From Candidatus Thalassolituus haligoni (GTDB lineage: Bacteria > Pseudomonadota > Gammaproteobacteria > Pseudomonadales > Oceanobacteraceae), in NCBI RefSeq assembly GCF_041222825.1, contig NZ_CP139482.1, forward strand, positions 2,387,001 to 2,451,000: 64,000 bases of DNA, read 5' to 3'. The notes below the pieces were generated by a model. That model was not told the DNA's origin, ran no database searches, and saw only the letters and a list, made by a program, of their open reading frames with translations. Both the position numbers and the translations under genes were made by a program. This document shows positions 35,925-45,488 of the stretch, piece by piece. Each line of letters begins with the position of its first letter. Position 1 is the first letter of the stretch.

Positions 35925-38183
35925 ATGAAACTGGTTTTTGCCGCCATCTCGCTTGTCGCTGTTTTGCTGTTGGCGGGTTACTTCTATGTCGAAGAGTTAG
36001 TCAAAGATGCTCTGGACTCAACAGAGCTCCCTGGCGTCGAGCAGATACCAGCAGCCAGCCGTGTATTGTCGTTACCGTCCTATACCGGATTGTCGCCAAG
36101 TCAAATCATTCGTCCGTCAGAAACCTTCCATTTTCCAATCCCCTACGGCAGCGAAGGGCCAATAACGCCCTTGTTTGCCCTGACAACACGGCAGTCCGAT
36201 GGCTCCACCCAGCAAGTGCCACCTCTGTATCCGTTTTTATGCCAGTCGCTGGAATCCGGTCTGGGTCAGCCACGGGTAGACAATCAGCAACGTCTGGGAG
36301 TCGCGGTATATCGAGAAAATGCCGATGGCTCACGGACAAACGAAGTGATCGGCTACAGCAAGGATTGCGGGCTGCCAACCCGCTTGCATTATTTTGTTGA
36401 AGACCCCGCCTCGGCCAACCCCGCCAAGCCGGATTTTGTACGTTTTGACGATCAACTGCCAACCTCTGACGCTGGCGTCAGCAGCACAGCGGCGTCTCCC
36501 TGGATTCGTATGGAAACCGGTACCATTAACCGGTTTATCTATGTCGTGATGATGCCGGTAGGGAATGCGGATCAACCAGACGCTATCGATAAAAGTCGTT
36601 GGAATGGCAAGCTGGTCTACAACTTCAAGGGTGCTGTCGGCATTGGTTTCCAACAGGGCGAAGCGCGGTTACAACGCTTGCTGCGTGATATGAAACCGGC
36701 GCTGGAGCAAGGCTTTGCTGTCGTTTATTCCACCGGCACCGAGACGGACTTTCATTACAACGTCTGGCTCCAGGAAGACACCGCCCTCCGGCTCAAACAG
36801 CAATTTATTAGCCGCTATGGCAAACCCGACTACACCATAGGTTTTGGTGATTCCGGTGGAGGCTTGCAACAGTATCTGCTGGCACAGAACCGCCCCGGTC
36901 TGATTGATGGCGGCGTGGCGATTATCGCCTACCCGGATATGGTCACCCAAGTCACTTACGGGCTGGACTGCGAGTTGCTGGAATACTACTTCGACCATCT
37001 CGCCACTGACCGTGACTTCTGGCGCAACCCGCAGCACCGCAGCCTGATTGAAGGACTGAGTTACACCGACGACTTTCAGCCCGGCGTGGTCGATTATCTG
37101 AGCTGGGCTGCCAGCCTGATGCGACTGGAATGGCCGGTCATTCCCGCTGGTACCACCGAATGCGCCCACAGCTGGCGTGGTATTTCAGCCAGCGTCAACA
37201 ACCCCAGATTCAATACCCATTACCCCCGTTACAGCGCTGCCGTCAATGCCGCCACCGACTGGAATCACTGGCAGGACTTGCGCCAGGTATACGGCACCGA
37301 CGCTCAGGGATATGGACTGCTTCCCAGCGACAACCGTGGCGTTCAATATGGCCTGAATGCCTGGAAAAACGGCCTCATCAGTGCCGCCCAGTTTTTCGAT
37401 CTCAATCGCAAGATTGGCGGCTGGAAACCCCAGCCGGAGATGAAGCAGCCACACCTCTGGCTAGCCAGCAACGATGACAGCTGGCGTCGTTTCAGCCCCT
37501 ATGGCGAACACAACATGACCCACGAAGGGCACCTGATGTCGTTGGCACCGCGCAGCACCGGCTCCAGAAAAGCCGCCAAAGCGGCCTGGCTATCCGGCAA
37601 TGTATTCAGCGGCAAACTCGATATTCCGCTGATCGACGTACGCCCGTATCAAGACGCCAAACCGGACATGCACCACAGCTGGTCGGCGGTTTCGTCCCGC
37701 AGCCGGATCATTGCCCGCAACGGATTCAATCGCTGGCAAAGTATCTGGATGAGTGAACCCGGCTACAAAGCCCGCTGGGATGCCTTCGCTGCCATGGATC
37801 GCTGGCTCAGTGAGCGTCGCACGGGAAAATTGGCGCGCGATACCATCCCTGCCTACGCCAGTGATCGCTGCATTAATCAACAAGGAGAATTGATCGCCAG
37901 TGGCGACGATGTTTGGGATGGCCACTGGAATCACCACCCCGATGGGACTTGCACCCGGCAGATGCCGTTTTTCCAGAGCAGCCGTCAGGCTGCTGGCGAC
38001 GACGCCAGAGCCACCACCCTGATGTGTCAACGAGTACCGGTAGCCGAGGCGATACGGAGCGGTCTTTATACTCCACTGGATGTCACCACTTTTGCAGCGC
38101 AACTGGCGACAGTGTTTCCCGATGGGGTATGCGACTTCCGCCTTCCCGGCTTGGGCGAGCAGCCCTTGCCAGCGTCCGGCTAG
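35925..38183 (+). CDS. Large exported alpha/beta-hydrolase-like protein (DUF6351-type), second copy
   Basis: The 752-residue protein is a close paralogue of its upstream neighbour. It has the same N-terminal hydrophobic anchor, then E-T-F-H-F-P-I-P, Y-P-F-L-C-Q-S-L-E-S-G-L-G-Q-P and E-T-G-T-I-N-R-F-I-Y. The nucleophile motif is G-F-G-D-S-G-G-G-L-Q-Q at Ser310, then D-C-E-L-L-E-Y-Y-F-D-H. The C-terminus shares H-N-M-T-H-E-G, M-H-H-S-W and R-Q-M-P-F-F. The elbow carries Asp before Ser where copy one has Gly. A short insertion with polar residues occurs around 180-190. Substrate unknown; periplasmic or membrane-anchored location is likely. It ends 14 bp before the converging putA gene. Confidence 0.6.
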   Translation: MKLVFAAISLVAVLLLAGYFYVEELVKDALDSTELPGVEQIPAASRVLSLPSYTGLSPSQIIRPSETFHFPIPYGSEGPITPLFALTTRQSDGSTQQVPPLYPFLCQSLESGLGQPRVDNQQRLGVAVYRENADGSRTNEVIGYSKDCGLPTRLHYFVEDPASANPAKPDFVRFDDQLPTSDAGVSSTAASPWIRMETGTINRFIYVVMMPVGNADQPDAIDKSRWNGKLVYNFKGAVGIGFQQGEARLQRLLRDMKPALEQGFAVVYSTGTETDFHYNVWLQEDTALRLKQQFISRYGKPDYTIGFGDSGGGLQQYLLAQNRPGLIDGGVAIIAYPDMVTQVTYGLDCELLEYYFDHLATDRDFWRNPQHRSLIEGLSYTDDFQPGVVDYLSWAASLMRLEWPVIPAGTTECAHSWRGISASVNNPRFNTHYPRYSAAVNAATDWNHWQDLRQVYGTDAQGYGLLPSDNRGVQYGLNAWKNGLISAAQFFDLNRKIGGWKPQPEMKQPHLWLASNDDSWRRFSPYGEHNMTHEGHLMSLAPRSTGSRKAAKAAWLSGNVFSGKLDIPLIDVRPYQDAKPDMHHSWSAVSSRSRIIARNGFNRWQSIWMSEPGYKARWDAFAAMDRWLSERRTGKLARDTIPAYASDRCINQQGELIASGDDVWDGHWNHHPDGTCTRQMPFFQSSRQAAGDDARATTLMCQRVPVAEAIRSGLYTPLDVTTFAAQLATVFPDGVCDFRLPGLGEQPLPASG

Positions 38184-38196
38184 TCAGAGATCACAC

Positions 38197-41100
38197 CTAG
38201 CCAGAACGGGCAAGCAGGCTGGCATTACCACCGGCAGCGGCGGTGTCGATACACACATGGCGTTCCAACAGATAACGATGGCTGTTGCTGTCGTCGCTGA
38301 TCAGCGCCAACAGAGCACCCTCCCGCGCTGCCAGTGCCTTGCGATAATCTCTCAACCACTCGGCCTTGCCACACACAACGGCATCAAAGCCATTGAGGCT
38401 GCTGAGCAAGGCAGCGGGAATCACTCCGTCCAAAGCCTGAATCGGCCAGTGGTTGCCTTGCAACTGGCCGACAGCAGCCACCGCTCCGGGAGCCACTACC
38501 ACCACCCGGTTACCACAGGCCAGAGCCATTGCCGCCTGTGTCATGGCCCGCTGCAAACCTGGGCCACAGCACAGCAACACACCCCGCGGATACAAAGACC
38601 AGCGATTCAGTTCTCCCGTCGGCCCCGGCAACAACTGTGTCGATTGATGATCAAGACGAACCTGAATATCCAGCGCGGCAAAACTATCGTTCACTCGCCG
38701 TAGCAGGGTTTGCGCAGCATCTATATCCACAGTCGGGATAGCCGGATCAAGAGCTAAAGCAAGCGCCGGGATCGGCTGAACAGCCTGAACAGCCTGAGCA
38801 GCCTGAATGGCATCGTCGAGATCGCTGCGACTGACGAAGTCGGAGCCAGCAGGTACAACTGTAAACGCCGCCGCTGTTGGCTCCGGCTCACGTCGCAGAA
38901 AACGGTAAAGATACAATGGACCACCGGCTTTTGGGCCAGTACCCGATAAACCTTCACCGCCAAAGGGTTGTGAGCCAACAACGGCACCAATCTGATTACG
39001 ATTAACGTAGATATTGCCCGCACGGATACGACGACACACTCTGTCGATACGGCTCTCCATACGGGTCTGCAGACCGAAGGTCAGGCCGTAGCCCTGGCGA
39101 TTGATTGCATCCACTACCCGATCGAGATCCGCTGCCCTGAACGTCGCCACATGCAGCAGCGGGCCAAAGATCTCTGCCGTCATATCTTCAATACCGGCTA
39201 CTTTCACCACCGCCGGTGCAACAAACAACCCCTGCCGCTGCCGGGGCAGATCCAGACGTTTGAGCAAACACCCCCGGGCAGCAAAATCGGCAACGCAGGC
39301 GTCAAACCGATTACGTGCAGCGGCATCAATCACCGGGCCAATATCCGTCTTTAATTGCCAAGGCAACCCAACGGTCAATTCATCCATGGCACCGTAGAGC
39401 ATCTCCAGCAGCGTAGCGGCAATGTCTTCCTGCAAATACAAAAGCCGCAGTGCCGAGCAGCGCTGACCGGCACTCTGAAACGCCGATGCCAGCACATCGC
39501 GAACCACTTGCTCCGGCAAAGCAGTCGAATCGACGATCATGGCATTCAGTCCGCCGGTCTCGGCAATCAAAGGGGCACTGGCTGTCATGCTGCCAGCCAT
39601 GGCGCGGTTAATGCTCTGTGCCGTTGCCGTCGAACCGGTAAAACAGACGCCCTGAATGCGGGCATCCGTGGTCAACGAAGCACCCACCTCGGCACCGGAA
39701 CCCGGTAACAATTGCACCACAGCCGCAGGAATGCCTGCTTCGTGCATCAGGGCAACGGCTTTCGCTGCCACCAATGGCGTCTGCTCTGCCGGTTTGGCCA
39801 GCACCGCATTACCGCTAACAACGGCGGCCAGCACCTGGCCGGTAAAGATTGCCAATGGGAAATTCCAGGGTGATATACAGCTGAAGACACCGCAGCCACG
39901 CCGTTCTGAACCGACTGACAGTGCCTGACTGGCGTAATAGCGGGCAAAGTCGACGGCTTCCCGCAGCTCGCCCATCGCATCCGCCAGGGTTTTTCCGGCT
40001 TCGCGCTGGATCAGCGCATACAGCTCGACCGCATGTTGTTCATATAAATCAGCCAGTCGTTGCAGTGTCTCGACCCGACGAACAACCGGCTCGCCAGACC
40101 ACAATGCAGCACCCCGCACAGCAGCCACGATCGCGGTTTCAATATCAGCAGGGCTGGCATTGAGTACCTGGCCGACAACATCCTCTGGATCCGCCGGATT
40201 GATCACCAATTGCGGCATACCTCCCTGAACCGTTCCAGCGATCAGCGGCCGGGCTTGCCATTTGATCTGGGCAAAGTGCTCCCGTTGTGACAGCAGGCTT
40301 GCCACTGCCTGCGGATCGGTCATATCCCAACCACGTGAATTTTGGCGAGTGTCACCAAACAGTTGTGCCGGTGGCAGAATCAGCTCACTGGGGGCGGGTG
40401 TGAATGCGCCGGCCAGCTCAAACGGATCCCGGACGATGGTTTCAGGAGCGATGGTGGCATCGGCAATCTGACTGACAAACGAGCTATTGGCACCGTTCTC
40501 CAGCAGACGCCGCACCAGATACGCCAACAGATCACGATAGGCTCCGACCGGGGCATAAATCCGGCAGCGGCTGCCATATTCCGCCTGCACGGCCTCATGC
40601 AAAGACTCACCCATGCCATGCAAGCGCTGGAATTCGTATTTGTCCTTATCAAGCCGCTCTGCCAAATGCAGCACTGCAGCAACCGAATGGGCGTTATGGG
40701 TAGCAAATTGCGGGTAAATACGGTCGGTCATACCGAGCAGCTTTTCCGCACAACACAGGTAAGCAACATCCGTGTGCACTTTGCGGGTATACACCGGGAA
40801 GCCGTCCAGGCCGAGCACCTGAGCCCGCTTGATTTCAGTATCCCAATAAGCGCCCTTTACCAGCCGCACCATGATGCGCCGATTCAGCTGTCCAGCCAGA
40901 GCGTAAAGCCAGTCCAGAAGCTGAGGGGCGCGCTTGCCAAATGCCTGTACCACCACCCCGAAGCCATCCCAACCCGCCAGTTCCGGGTCTTGCAATACCG
41001 CAGTAATTACGTCGAGCGACAAATCCAGCCGATCGGCTTCTTCGGCATCAATATTAAAACCCATGCCCGCCTGACACGCCTGACGTGCCAGCTCACGTGT

Positions 41101-41901
41101 GCGCGTCACCAACTCCACCAATACCCGTTCACGCTGGGAAAATTCATAACGCGGATGCAAGGCGGACAATTTGACGGAGATACCAGGATTGTCGGCCAGT
41201 GTCGCTGCAGTACATTGCGGTGCCAGTGCAACGATCGCCCGGCGGTAGGCCTGCTGATAGAACTGGGCGTCTTTTTCGGTACATGCAGCCTCCCCCAGCA
41301 TATCGTAAGAGAAAGTGTAACCACGGGCTGCTATTGGCCTTGCCCGCAGACTGGCTTGCCTGATATTTCGCCCCAACACAAACTGGCGACCGAGTTCTTT
41401 CATCGCCACTTGCATGGCGACCCGTAACAGCGGTTGAGCCAGTCGTTTTCGCAGGCTGCGCCAGCGATAGCCGCTGTCCTGATCCACAGTGGGAGCCAGC
41501 CATTTGCTCGTAAGCATCAATATCCGGGTCACGCTATTAACCCGGCGAGAAGGCGAATGCCCCCGATGTGCATGCCAGTTGCCAAACGTCAGCTTGTCTT
41601 CAATCAGCCCATTTCTGGTGAGCCGGTCGGGTATCCGTAACAGCGCCTCCGCCAGACTCATCAGAGCCACCCCTTCACGGCTGCTGAGCTGATATTCCGC
41701 CAGGAAATCTTCCATCAGGGTCGAACGGCTGTCGGCACGTACCCGCTGCACCAATACTGCAGCTGTCACGGCAATCGCGCCACGCTGAGTCGGGTTCCGT
41801 GCCAAACAACTGTGTGCTACCAGCTCATGCAGCGCCTGCGTTTCATCCACAAGAGACCGTTCACGCAGTACGCGGCGCATCGTTTCGATATCAGTCGTCA
41901 T
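38197..41901 (-). CDS. putA: Bifunctional proline dehydrogenase / delta-1-pyrroline-5-carboxylate dehydrogenase
   Basis: PutA oxidises proline to glutamate in two steps at the inner membrane. The 1234-residue protein has a PRODH arm and barrel domain with F-N-I-D-A-E-E-A-D-R-L and M-V-R-L-V-K-G-A-Y-W-D-T-E (about 170-480). An aldehyde dehydrogenase domain follows (about 550-1030) with F-T-G-S-T-A-T-A, E-T-G-G-L-N-A-M and the catalytic Cys815 in G-Q-R-C-S-A-L. A C-terminal tail of about 190 residues resembles the ALDH-like domain of larger PutAs. No N-terminal ribbon-helix-helix DNA-binding domain is seen, so it should not repress its own gene. The start is fixed by GGAGGG 7 bp upstream of M-T-T-D-I-E; upstream in-frame ATGs are discounted. 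Confidence 0.94.
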   Translation of the reverse strand: MTTDIETMRRVLRERSLVDETQALHELVAHSCLARNPTQRGAIAVTAAVLVQRVRADSRSTLMEDFLAEYQLSSREGVALMSLAEALLRIPDRLTRNGLIEDKLTFGNWHAHRGHSPSRRVNSVTRILMLTSKWLAPTVDQDSGYRWRSLRKRLAQPLLRVAMQVAMKELGRQFVLGRNIRQASLRARPIAARGYTFSYDMLGEAACTEKDAQFYQQAYRRAIVALAPQCTAATLADNPGISVKLSALHPRYEFSQRERVLVELVTRTRELARQACQAGMGFNIDAEEADRLDLSLDVITAVLQDPELAGWDGFGVVVQAFGKRAPQLLDWLYALAGQLNRRIMVRLVKGAYWDTEIKRAQVLGLDGFPVYTRKVHTDVAYLCCAEKLLGMTDRIYPQFATHNAHSVAAVLHLAERLDKDKYEFQRLHGMGESLHEAVQAEYGSRCRIYAPVGAYRDLLAYLVRRLLENGANSSFVSQIADATIAPETIVRDPFELAGAFTPAPSELILPPAQLFGDTRQNSRGWDMTDPQAVASLLSQREHFAQIKWQARPLIAGTVQGGMPQLVINPADPEDVVGQVLNASPADIETAIVAAVRGAALWSGEPVVRRVETLQRLADLYEQHAVELYALIQREAGKTLADAMGELREAVDFARYYASQALSVGSERRGCGVFSCISPWNFPLAIFTGQVLAAVVSGNAVLAKPAEQTPLVAAKAVALMHEAGIPAAVVQLLPGSGAEVGASLTTDARIQGVCFTGSTATAQSINRAMAGSMTASAPLIAETGGLNAMIVDSTALPEQVVRDVLASAFQSAGQRCSALRLLYLQEDIAATLLEMLYGAMDELTVGLPWQLKTDIGPVIDAAARNRFDACVADFAARGCLLKRLDLPRQRQGLFVAPAVVKVAGIEDMTAEIFGPLLHVATFRAADLDRVVDAINRQGYGLTFGLQTRMESRIDRVCRRIRAGNIYVNRNQIGAVVGSQPFGGEGLSGTGPKAGGPLYLYRFLRREPEPTAAAFTVVPAGSDFVSRSDLDDAIQAAQAVQAVQPIPALALALDPAIPTVDIDAAQTLLRRVNDSFAALDIQVRLDHQSTQLLPGPTGELNRWSLYPRGVLLCCGPGLQRAMTQAAMALACGNRVVVVAPGAVAAVGQLQGNHWPIQALDGVIPAALLSSLNGFDAVVCGKAEWLRDYRKALAAREGALLALISDDSNSHRYLLERHVCIDTAAAGGNASLLARSG

Positions 41902-42083
41902 GGCGCAGCCCTCCATTATCAGGCTGTCAGCAATCTGCTGGCGTTGCGGGGAATCGGATATTAATCCCCCATAAGCGCCGATTTTCATCCACCATTGGCT
42001 GTTTTTCCAACCCGGTCGGCAGTTTTTTGTCCCCCTGGACATGCCCAAACAAGCCAGCAAACACTAACTTAGACAAAAGTAGC

Positions 42084-42100
42084 ATAGGTCAATTACCTAT
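42084..42100. promoter_or_regulatory. Palindrome ATAGGT-N5-ACCTAT, operator candidate 1
   Basis: A perfect 6-bp inverted repeat with 5-bp spacer lies in the putA-takP divergent region, about 180 bp upstream of putA. A second copy with the same arms occurs 87 bp away, which suggests a binding site for a dimeric regulator. The regulator is not identified. Confidence 0.55.
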
Positions 42101-42135
42101 CTTTTTTATTGCTACCACGATCACTTCGAATTTCT

Positions 42136-42153
42136 ATCAATCACCGTATTGAT
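42136..42153. promoter_or_regulatory. Palindrome ATCAAT-N6-ATTGAT
   Basis: A perfect 6-bp inverted repeat with 6-bp spacer between the two ATAGGT palindromes. It could be a further operator. The short arms are A/T-rich, so chance occurrence is more likely than for the other two sites. Confidence 0.35.
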
Positions 42154-42170
42154 GGCCAATACAGACATTT

Positions 42171-42187
42171 ATAGGCCAAGAACCTAT
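42171..42187. promoter_or_regulatory. Palindrome ATAGGC-N5-ACCTAT, operator candidate 2
   Basis: Same architecture and arms as the site at 42084-42100 with one mismatch. The centre-to-centre distance of 87 bp is near eight DNA helical turns, which would place both sites on one face of the helix. Confidence 0.5.
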
Positions 42188-42393
42188 CGACTACGTACGT
42201 ATTAATACCTAGAAAAATAACCCGATAAGGAAAGCCATTTACGTACAAATACTATGCGTAACCGCAGTCCAACGAATAGCCGTAGCAGCCATCTGCGACG
42301 ACTATAAGGAACTCCACGAGACGATTGATGGTCGTGCAGGCAATCGCCGCCTCGACGTCGTTCTGACGGGTTATAAAAAAGGATAACAACAAG

Positions 42394-43476
42394 ATGCTCA
42401 AATTATCAAAACTGAAGCGCGGCCTGCTGGCCGGACTTTGCGGTCTGGTTGTCGCCTCTGGTGCCCAGGCAGCGGACAAGATTTACCGTCTGAAAATGGC
42501 TGAAACCTGGGGAGCCAACTTCCCGATTTTTGGTGACTCACCACGTAACATGGCCGCCATGGCAGAAAAGATGTCCAACGGCCGTTTGCAAATCACCATC
42601 GACTCCGCCAACAAACACAAGGCACCTTTTGGGGTCTTCGATATGGTGCGTGCCGGGCAGTATGATCTGGGCCATTCTGCTTCCTACTACTGGAAAGGCA
42701 AGGTGCCCAACACCCTGTATTTCACGACCATGCCCTTTGGTATGACGGCCCCCGAGCAATACGCCTGGTTTTATTACGGCGGTGGTATGCAGCTGATGGA
42801 CAAGGTCTACAGCCAGTTTGGTCTGATGAGTTTCCCCGGTGGTAATACCGGTAACCAGATGGGCGGCTGGTTTCAGAAAGAAATCAACTCGCTGGACGAT
42901 CTCAAGGGCCTGAAAATGCGTATTCCGGGCTTTGCCGGAGAAGTGATGGCCAAGCTGGGCGTCAGCCCGACCAATATTCCGCCAGGGGAGCTGTATACCG
43001 CCCTCGAACGTCGCACGATTGACGCGCTGGAATGGGTCGGTCCGTCACTGGATCTGCGTATGGGGTTCCACAAGATTGCACCCTACTACTACACCGGCTG
43101 GCATGAACCAGCAACCGAGCTGCAATTCCTGGTTAACAAGCGTACCTGGGACAAACTGCCCGCCGATCTGCAGGAAATCCTGCGGGTTTCCATGCGTGCA
43201 GCGGCCTACGAAATGTACATTCAGTCGTACCACGAATCCGCCGTTAACCTGGACGTGATCAGCACCGAATACCCCAACGTCAAGATCAAAACTTTCCCTG
43301 CCGATGTGATCGCCGCCATGCGCAAGGCCAACGACGAACTGCTGGCTGAAAAAGCGGCAGAAGACCCACTGGCCAAGGAAATTCTCGACTCCCAGGCCAG
43401 CTACATGAAAAAAGCCCGCGCCTGGACGGATATTTCCGACAAGGCCTATCTGAACAGTATCTCCGTCGGCCAGTAA
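42394..43476 (+). CDS. TRAP transporter substrate-binding protein, TakP-like
   Basis: The 360-residue periplasmic receptor has a signal peptide cut after S-G-A-Q-A-A. It then shows Y-R-L-K-M-A-E-T-W, Y-Y-W-K-G-K-V-P, F-P-G-G-N-T-G-N-Q-M-G-G-W-F, the arginine-containing K-M-R-I-P-G-F-A-G and I-D-A-L-E-W-V-G-P. These fit the DctP7/TakP branch, whose Rhodobacter member binds alpha-keto acids such as pyruvate. The ligand here could be a 2-oxo acid or related organic acid. It heads an operon with the small and large permeases. The divergent putA and shared palindromes may point to amino-acid-linked control. Confidence 0.85.
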   Translation: MLKLSKLKRGLLAGLCGLVVASGAQAADKIYRLKMAETWGANFPIFGDSPRNMAAMAEKMSNGRLQITIDSANKHKAPFGVFDMVRAGQYDLGHSASYYWKGKVPNTLYFTTMPFGMTAPEQYAWFYYGGGMQLMDKVYSQFGLMSFPGGNTGNQMGGWFQKEINSLDDLKGLKMRIPGFAGEVMAKLGVSPTNIPPGELYTALERRTIDALEWVGPSLDLRMGFHKIAPYYYTGWHEPATELQFLVNKRTWDKLPADLQEILRVSMRAAAYEMYIQSYHESAVNLDVISTEYPNVKIKTFPADVIAAMRKANDELLAEKAAEDPLAKEILDSQASYMKKARAWTDISDKAYLNSISVGQ

Positions 43477-43600
43477 GCCCCCGGTGATTCATGGCAGCTG
43501 ACCACAGGGTCACCCCCGACCGTCAGCCTGCCAGGGGCAGAGTCAGGCATCTGCCCTGCTTCCCAAAGTACCCAAAAAAGTACCCCCAAGGGAGAAAGTT

Positions 43601-44131
43601 ATGTTAGTTCGGCTTGAGCGAGCGATTAATCGCTTTTCCGATCTGCTCGGTACGATATCCGCCGTACTGTTTCTGATCATGTTGGTGAACGTCTTTATCG
43701 ACGTTGTCCTGCGCTATGCGCTAAACACCGTATTTATTGGCTCCCAGGAAATGGAATGGCACCTGTTTGCCGCCATGTTCATGCTGGCCGTGCCCTACAC
43801 CCTGAGAGCCGAAGGCCATGTCCGTGTCGATCTGGTTTATGAGCGTTTGCCGATGGCGATGAAAAACTGGATTGATATTGGTGGCGGCCTGCTGCTGTTA
43901 CTGCCCTTCTGCCTGCTGGTGGGTTATTACGGCATCGGTTTTGCCCACGAAGCCTGGGAGCTGGGTGAAACCTCCGGCGATCCCGGTGGCTTGCCCGCCC
44001 GCTGGGTAATCAAGGCCGTTATCCCGTTGGCCTTTTTTGCTACGTCAATCTCCGGCGTCGGCATGATTCTCAGCGCCGTTAACGAGTTACGTGGCGTCAA
44101 ACACGAACACCATAAGGAGGCAGCACTGTGA
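43601..44131 (+). CDS. TRAP transporter small permease (DctQ-type)
   Basis: The 176-residue protein has four hydrophobic segments and the DctQ features F-I-G-S-Q-E-M-E-W-H-L-F-A-A-M-F-M-L-A-V-P-Y-T-L and G-H-V-R-V-D-L-V-Y-E. It pairs with the large permease that starts in its stop codon. AGGGAGAAAG precedes the ATG. The 124-bp gap after the binding protein gene is normal for such operons and allows higher expression of the receptor. Confidence 0.9.
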   Translation: MLVRLERAINRFSDLLGTISAVLFLIMLVNVFIDVVLRYALNTVFIGSQEMEWHLFAAMFMLAVPYTLRAEGHVRVDLVYERLPMAMKNWIDIGGGLLLLLPFCLLVGYYGIGFAHEAWELGETSGDPGGLPARWVIKAVIPLAFFATSISGVGMILSAVNELRGVKHEHHKEAAL

Positions 44132-45420
44132 TTGGTATTGTGATGTTTATTGTGGCCCTGCTGATGCTGATGTTCGGCTTCCCGGTGGCCTTTACCTTTG
44201 GCGGTGTGGCACTGATTTTCGGCGTTATTGCCGAAGGCCCGGACATGTTCGCCTTTATGCCGTTCCGTATTCAAAGCATTATGGAAAACGTCACCCTGAT
44301 GGCGGTTCCACTGTTTATTTTTATGGGCATCGTGCTGCAACGCACCCGACTGGCGGAACAATTACTGGAAGCCATGGGCAAGCTGTTTGGCCGGGTTCGT
44401 GGCGGTTTGGCGATCTCAACCGTGCTGGTTGGTGCCCTGCTGGCGGCTTCGACCGGCGTGGTCGGTGCCTCTGTCGTGGCCATGGGTCTGATCTCCTTAC
44501 CCGTGATGCTGAAGTACAACTACGACAAGTCCCTGGCCTGCGGCACTATTTGTGCTTCTGGAACGCTGGGGCAAATTATTCCACCGTCCATTATCCTGAT
44601 TATTCTGGGTGACGTGATGGGGATTCCGGTCGGCGACCTGTTCCAGGCAGCAGTGATGCCCGGCTTTATTCTGATTGGCATTTATATCCTCTACATCCTG
44701 GTGTATTCCTTCCTCAAACCGGAAGCCGCCCCGGCGCTCCCCATCGAAGACGACGGCAATACCAGAACCCAGATGTACACCCAGGCGATCATCGCCATTA
44801 TTCCGCCGCTGGCGTTAATTCTGGTGGTACTGGGATCGATCTTTGCTGGTGTCGCCACGCCGACCGAATCCTCGGCTCTGGGCGGTATTGGTGCGATTTT
44901 ACTGGCGACTGTGTACGGCCAGTTCAGCTGGAAAATGCTTTATCAGTCGGCTCAGGAAACCGTCAAGATCACCGCTATGGTATTCGCGATATTGCTCGGT
45001 GCCACCGCCTTCAGCATGGCCTTCACCTACACCGGTGGCGACTACATTGTTGAAGAAATCCTGACCAACCTGCCGGGTGGTGAAATCGGCTTCCTGATCC
45101 TGTCGATGGTGGCGATTCTGATTCTCGGCTTCTTTATCGATTTCGTTGAAATCAGCTTTATTATCGTCCCGATTCTGGCACCAGTCGCCGACTCGCTGGG
45201 AGTAGCACCGCTGTGGTTTGCTATTCTGATTGCGATGAACCTGCAAACCAGCTTTCTGACACCGCCGTTTGGATTTGCGCTCTTTTATCTGAAAGGCGTC
45301 TCACCGCCACAGGTGCAGACCACGGATATCTACAAGGGCGTTATTCCCTTCATTCTGATGCAGGTAGGTGTGGTAGTTTCCATTATGATGTTCCCTGAGT
45401 TTTACGGTCTGGTTGACTAG
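44128..45420 (+). CDS. TRAP transporter large permease (DctM-type)
   Basis: The 430-residue membrane protein begins at a GTG overlapping the small permease stop by 4 bp, with AAGGAGG upstream. Family motifs are F-G-F-P-V-A-F-T-F-G, S-T-G-V-V-G-A-S-V-V-A-M-G, G-T-L-G-Q-I-I-P-P-S, V-A-T-P-T-E-S-S-A-L and F-L-T-P-P-F-G-F-A-L-F. It moves solute across the inner membrane. It lacks the long central loop of the dctM at 15365-16753, so the two TRAP systems come from different branches and are not a recent duplication. Confidence 0.92.
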   Translation: MIGIVMFIVALLMLMFGFPVAFTFGGVALIFGVIAEGPDMFAFMPFRIQSIMENVTLMAVPLFIFMGIVLQRTRLAEQLLEAMGKLFGRVRGGLAISTVLVGALLAASTGVVGASVVAMGLISLPVMLKYNYDKSLACGTICASGTLGQIIPPSIILIILGDVMGIPVGDLFQAAVMPGFILIGIYILYILVYSFLKPEAAPALPIEDDGNTRTQMYTQAIIAIIPPLALILVVLGSIFAGVATPTESSALGGIGAILLATVYGQFSWKMLYQSAQETVKITAMVFAILLGATAFSMAFTYTGGDYIVEEILTNLPGGEIGFLILSMVAILILGFFIDFVEISFIIVPILAPVADSLGVAPLWFAILIAMNLQTSFLTPPFGFALFYLKGVSPPQVQTTDIYKGVIPFILMQVGVVVSIMMFPEFYGLVD

Positions 45421-45488
45421 GAGCCAAACCCGTCAGCCCATACTTGTCGTATGGGCTAAAACAACCATAAAAAGAATCGACATTACCG

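Noticed and set aside
40342..41427. 361-codon open frame antisense to putA
   Set aside because: Shadow of putA codon usage without start signal or protein-like motifs.
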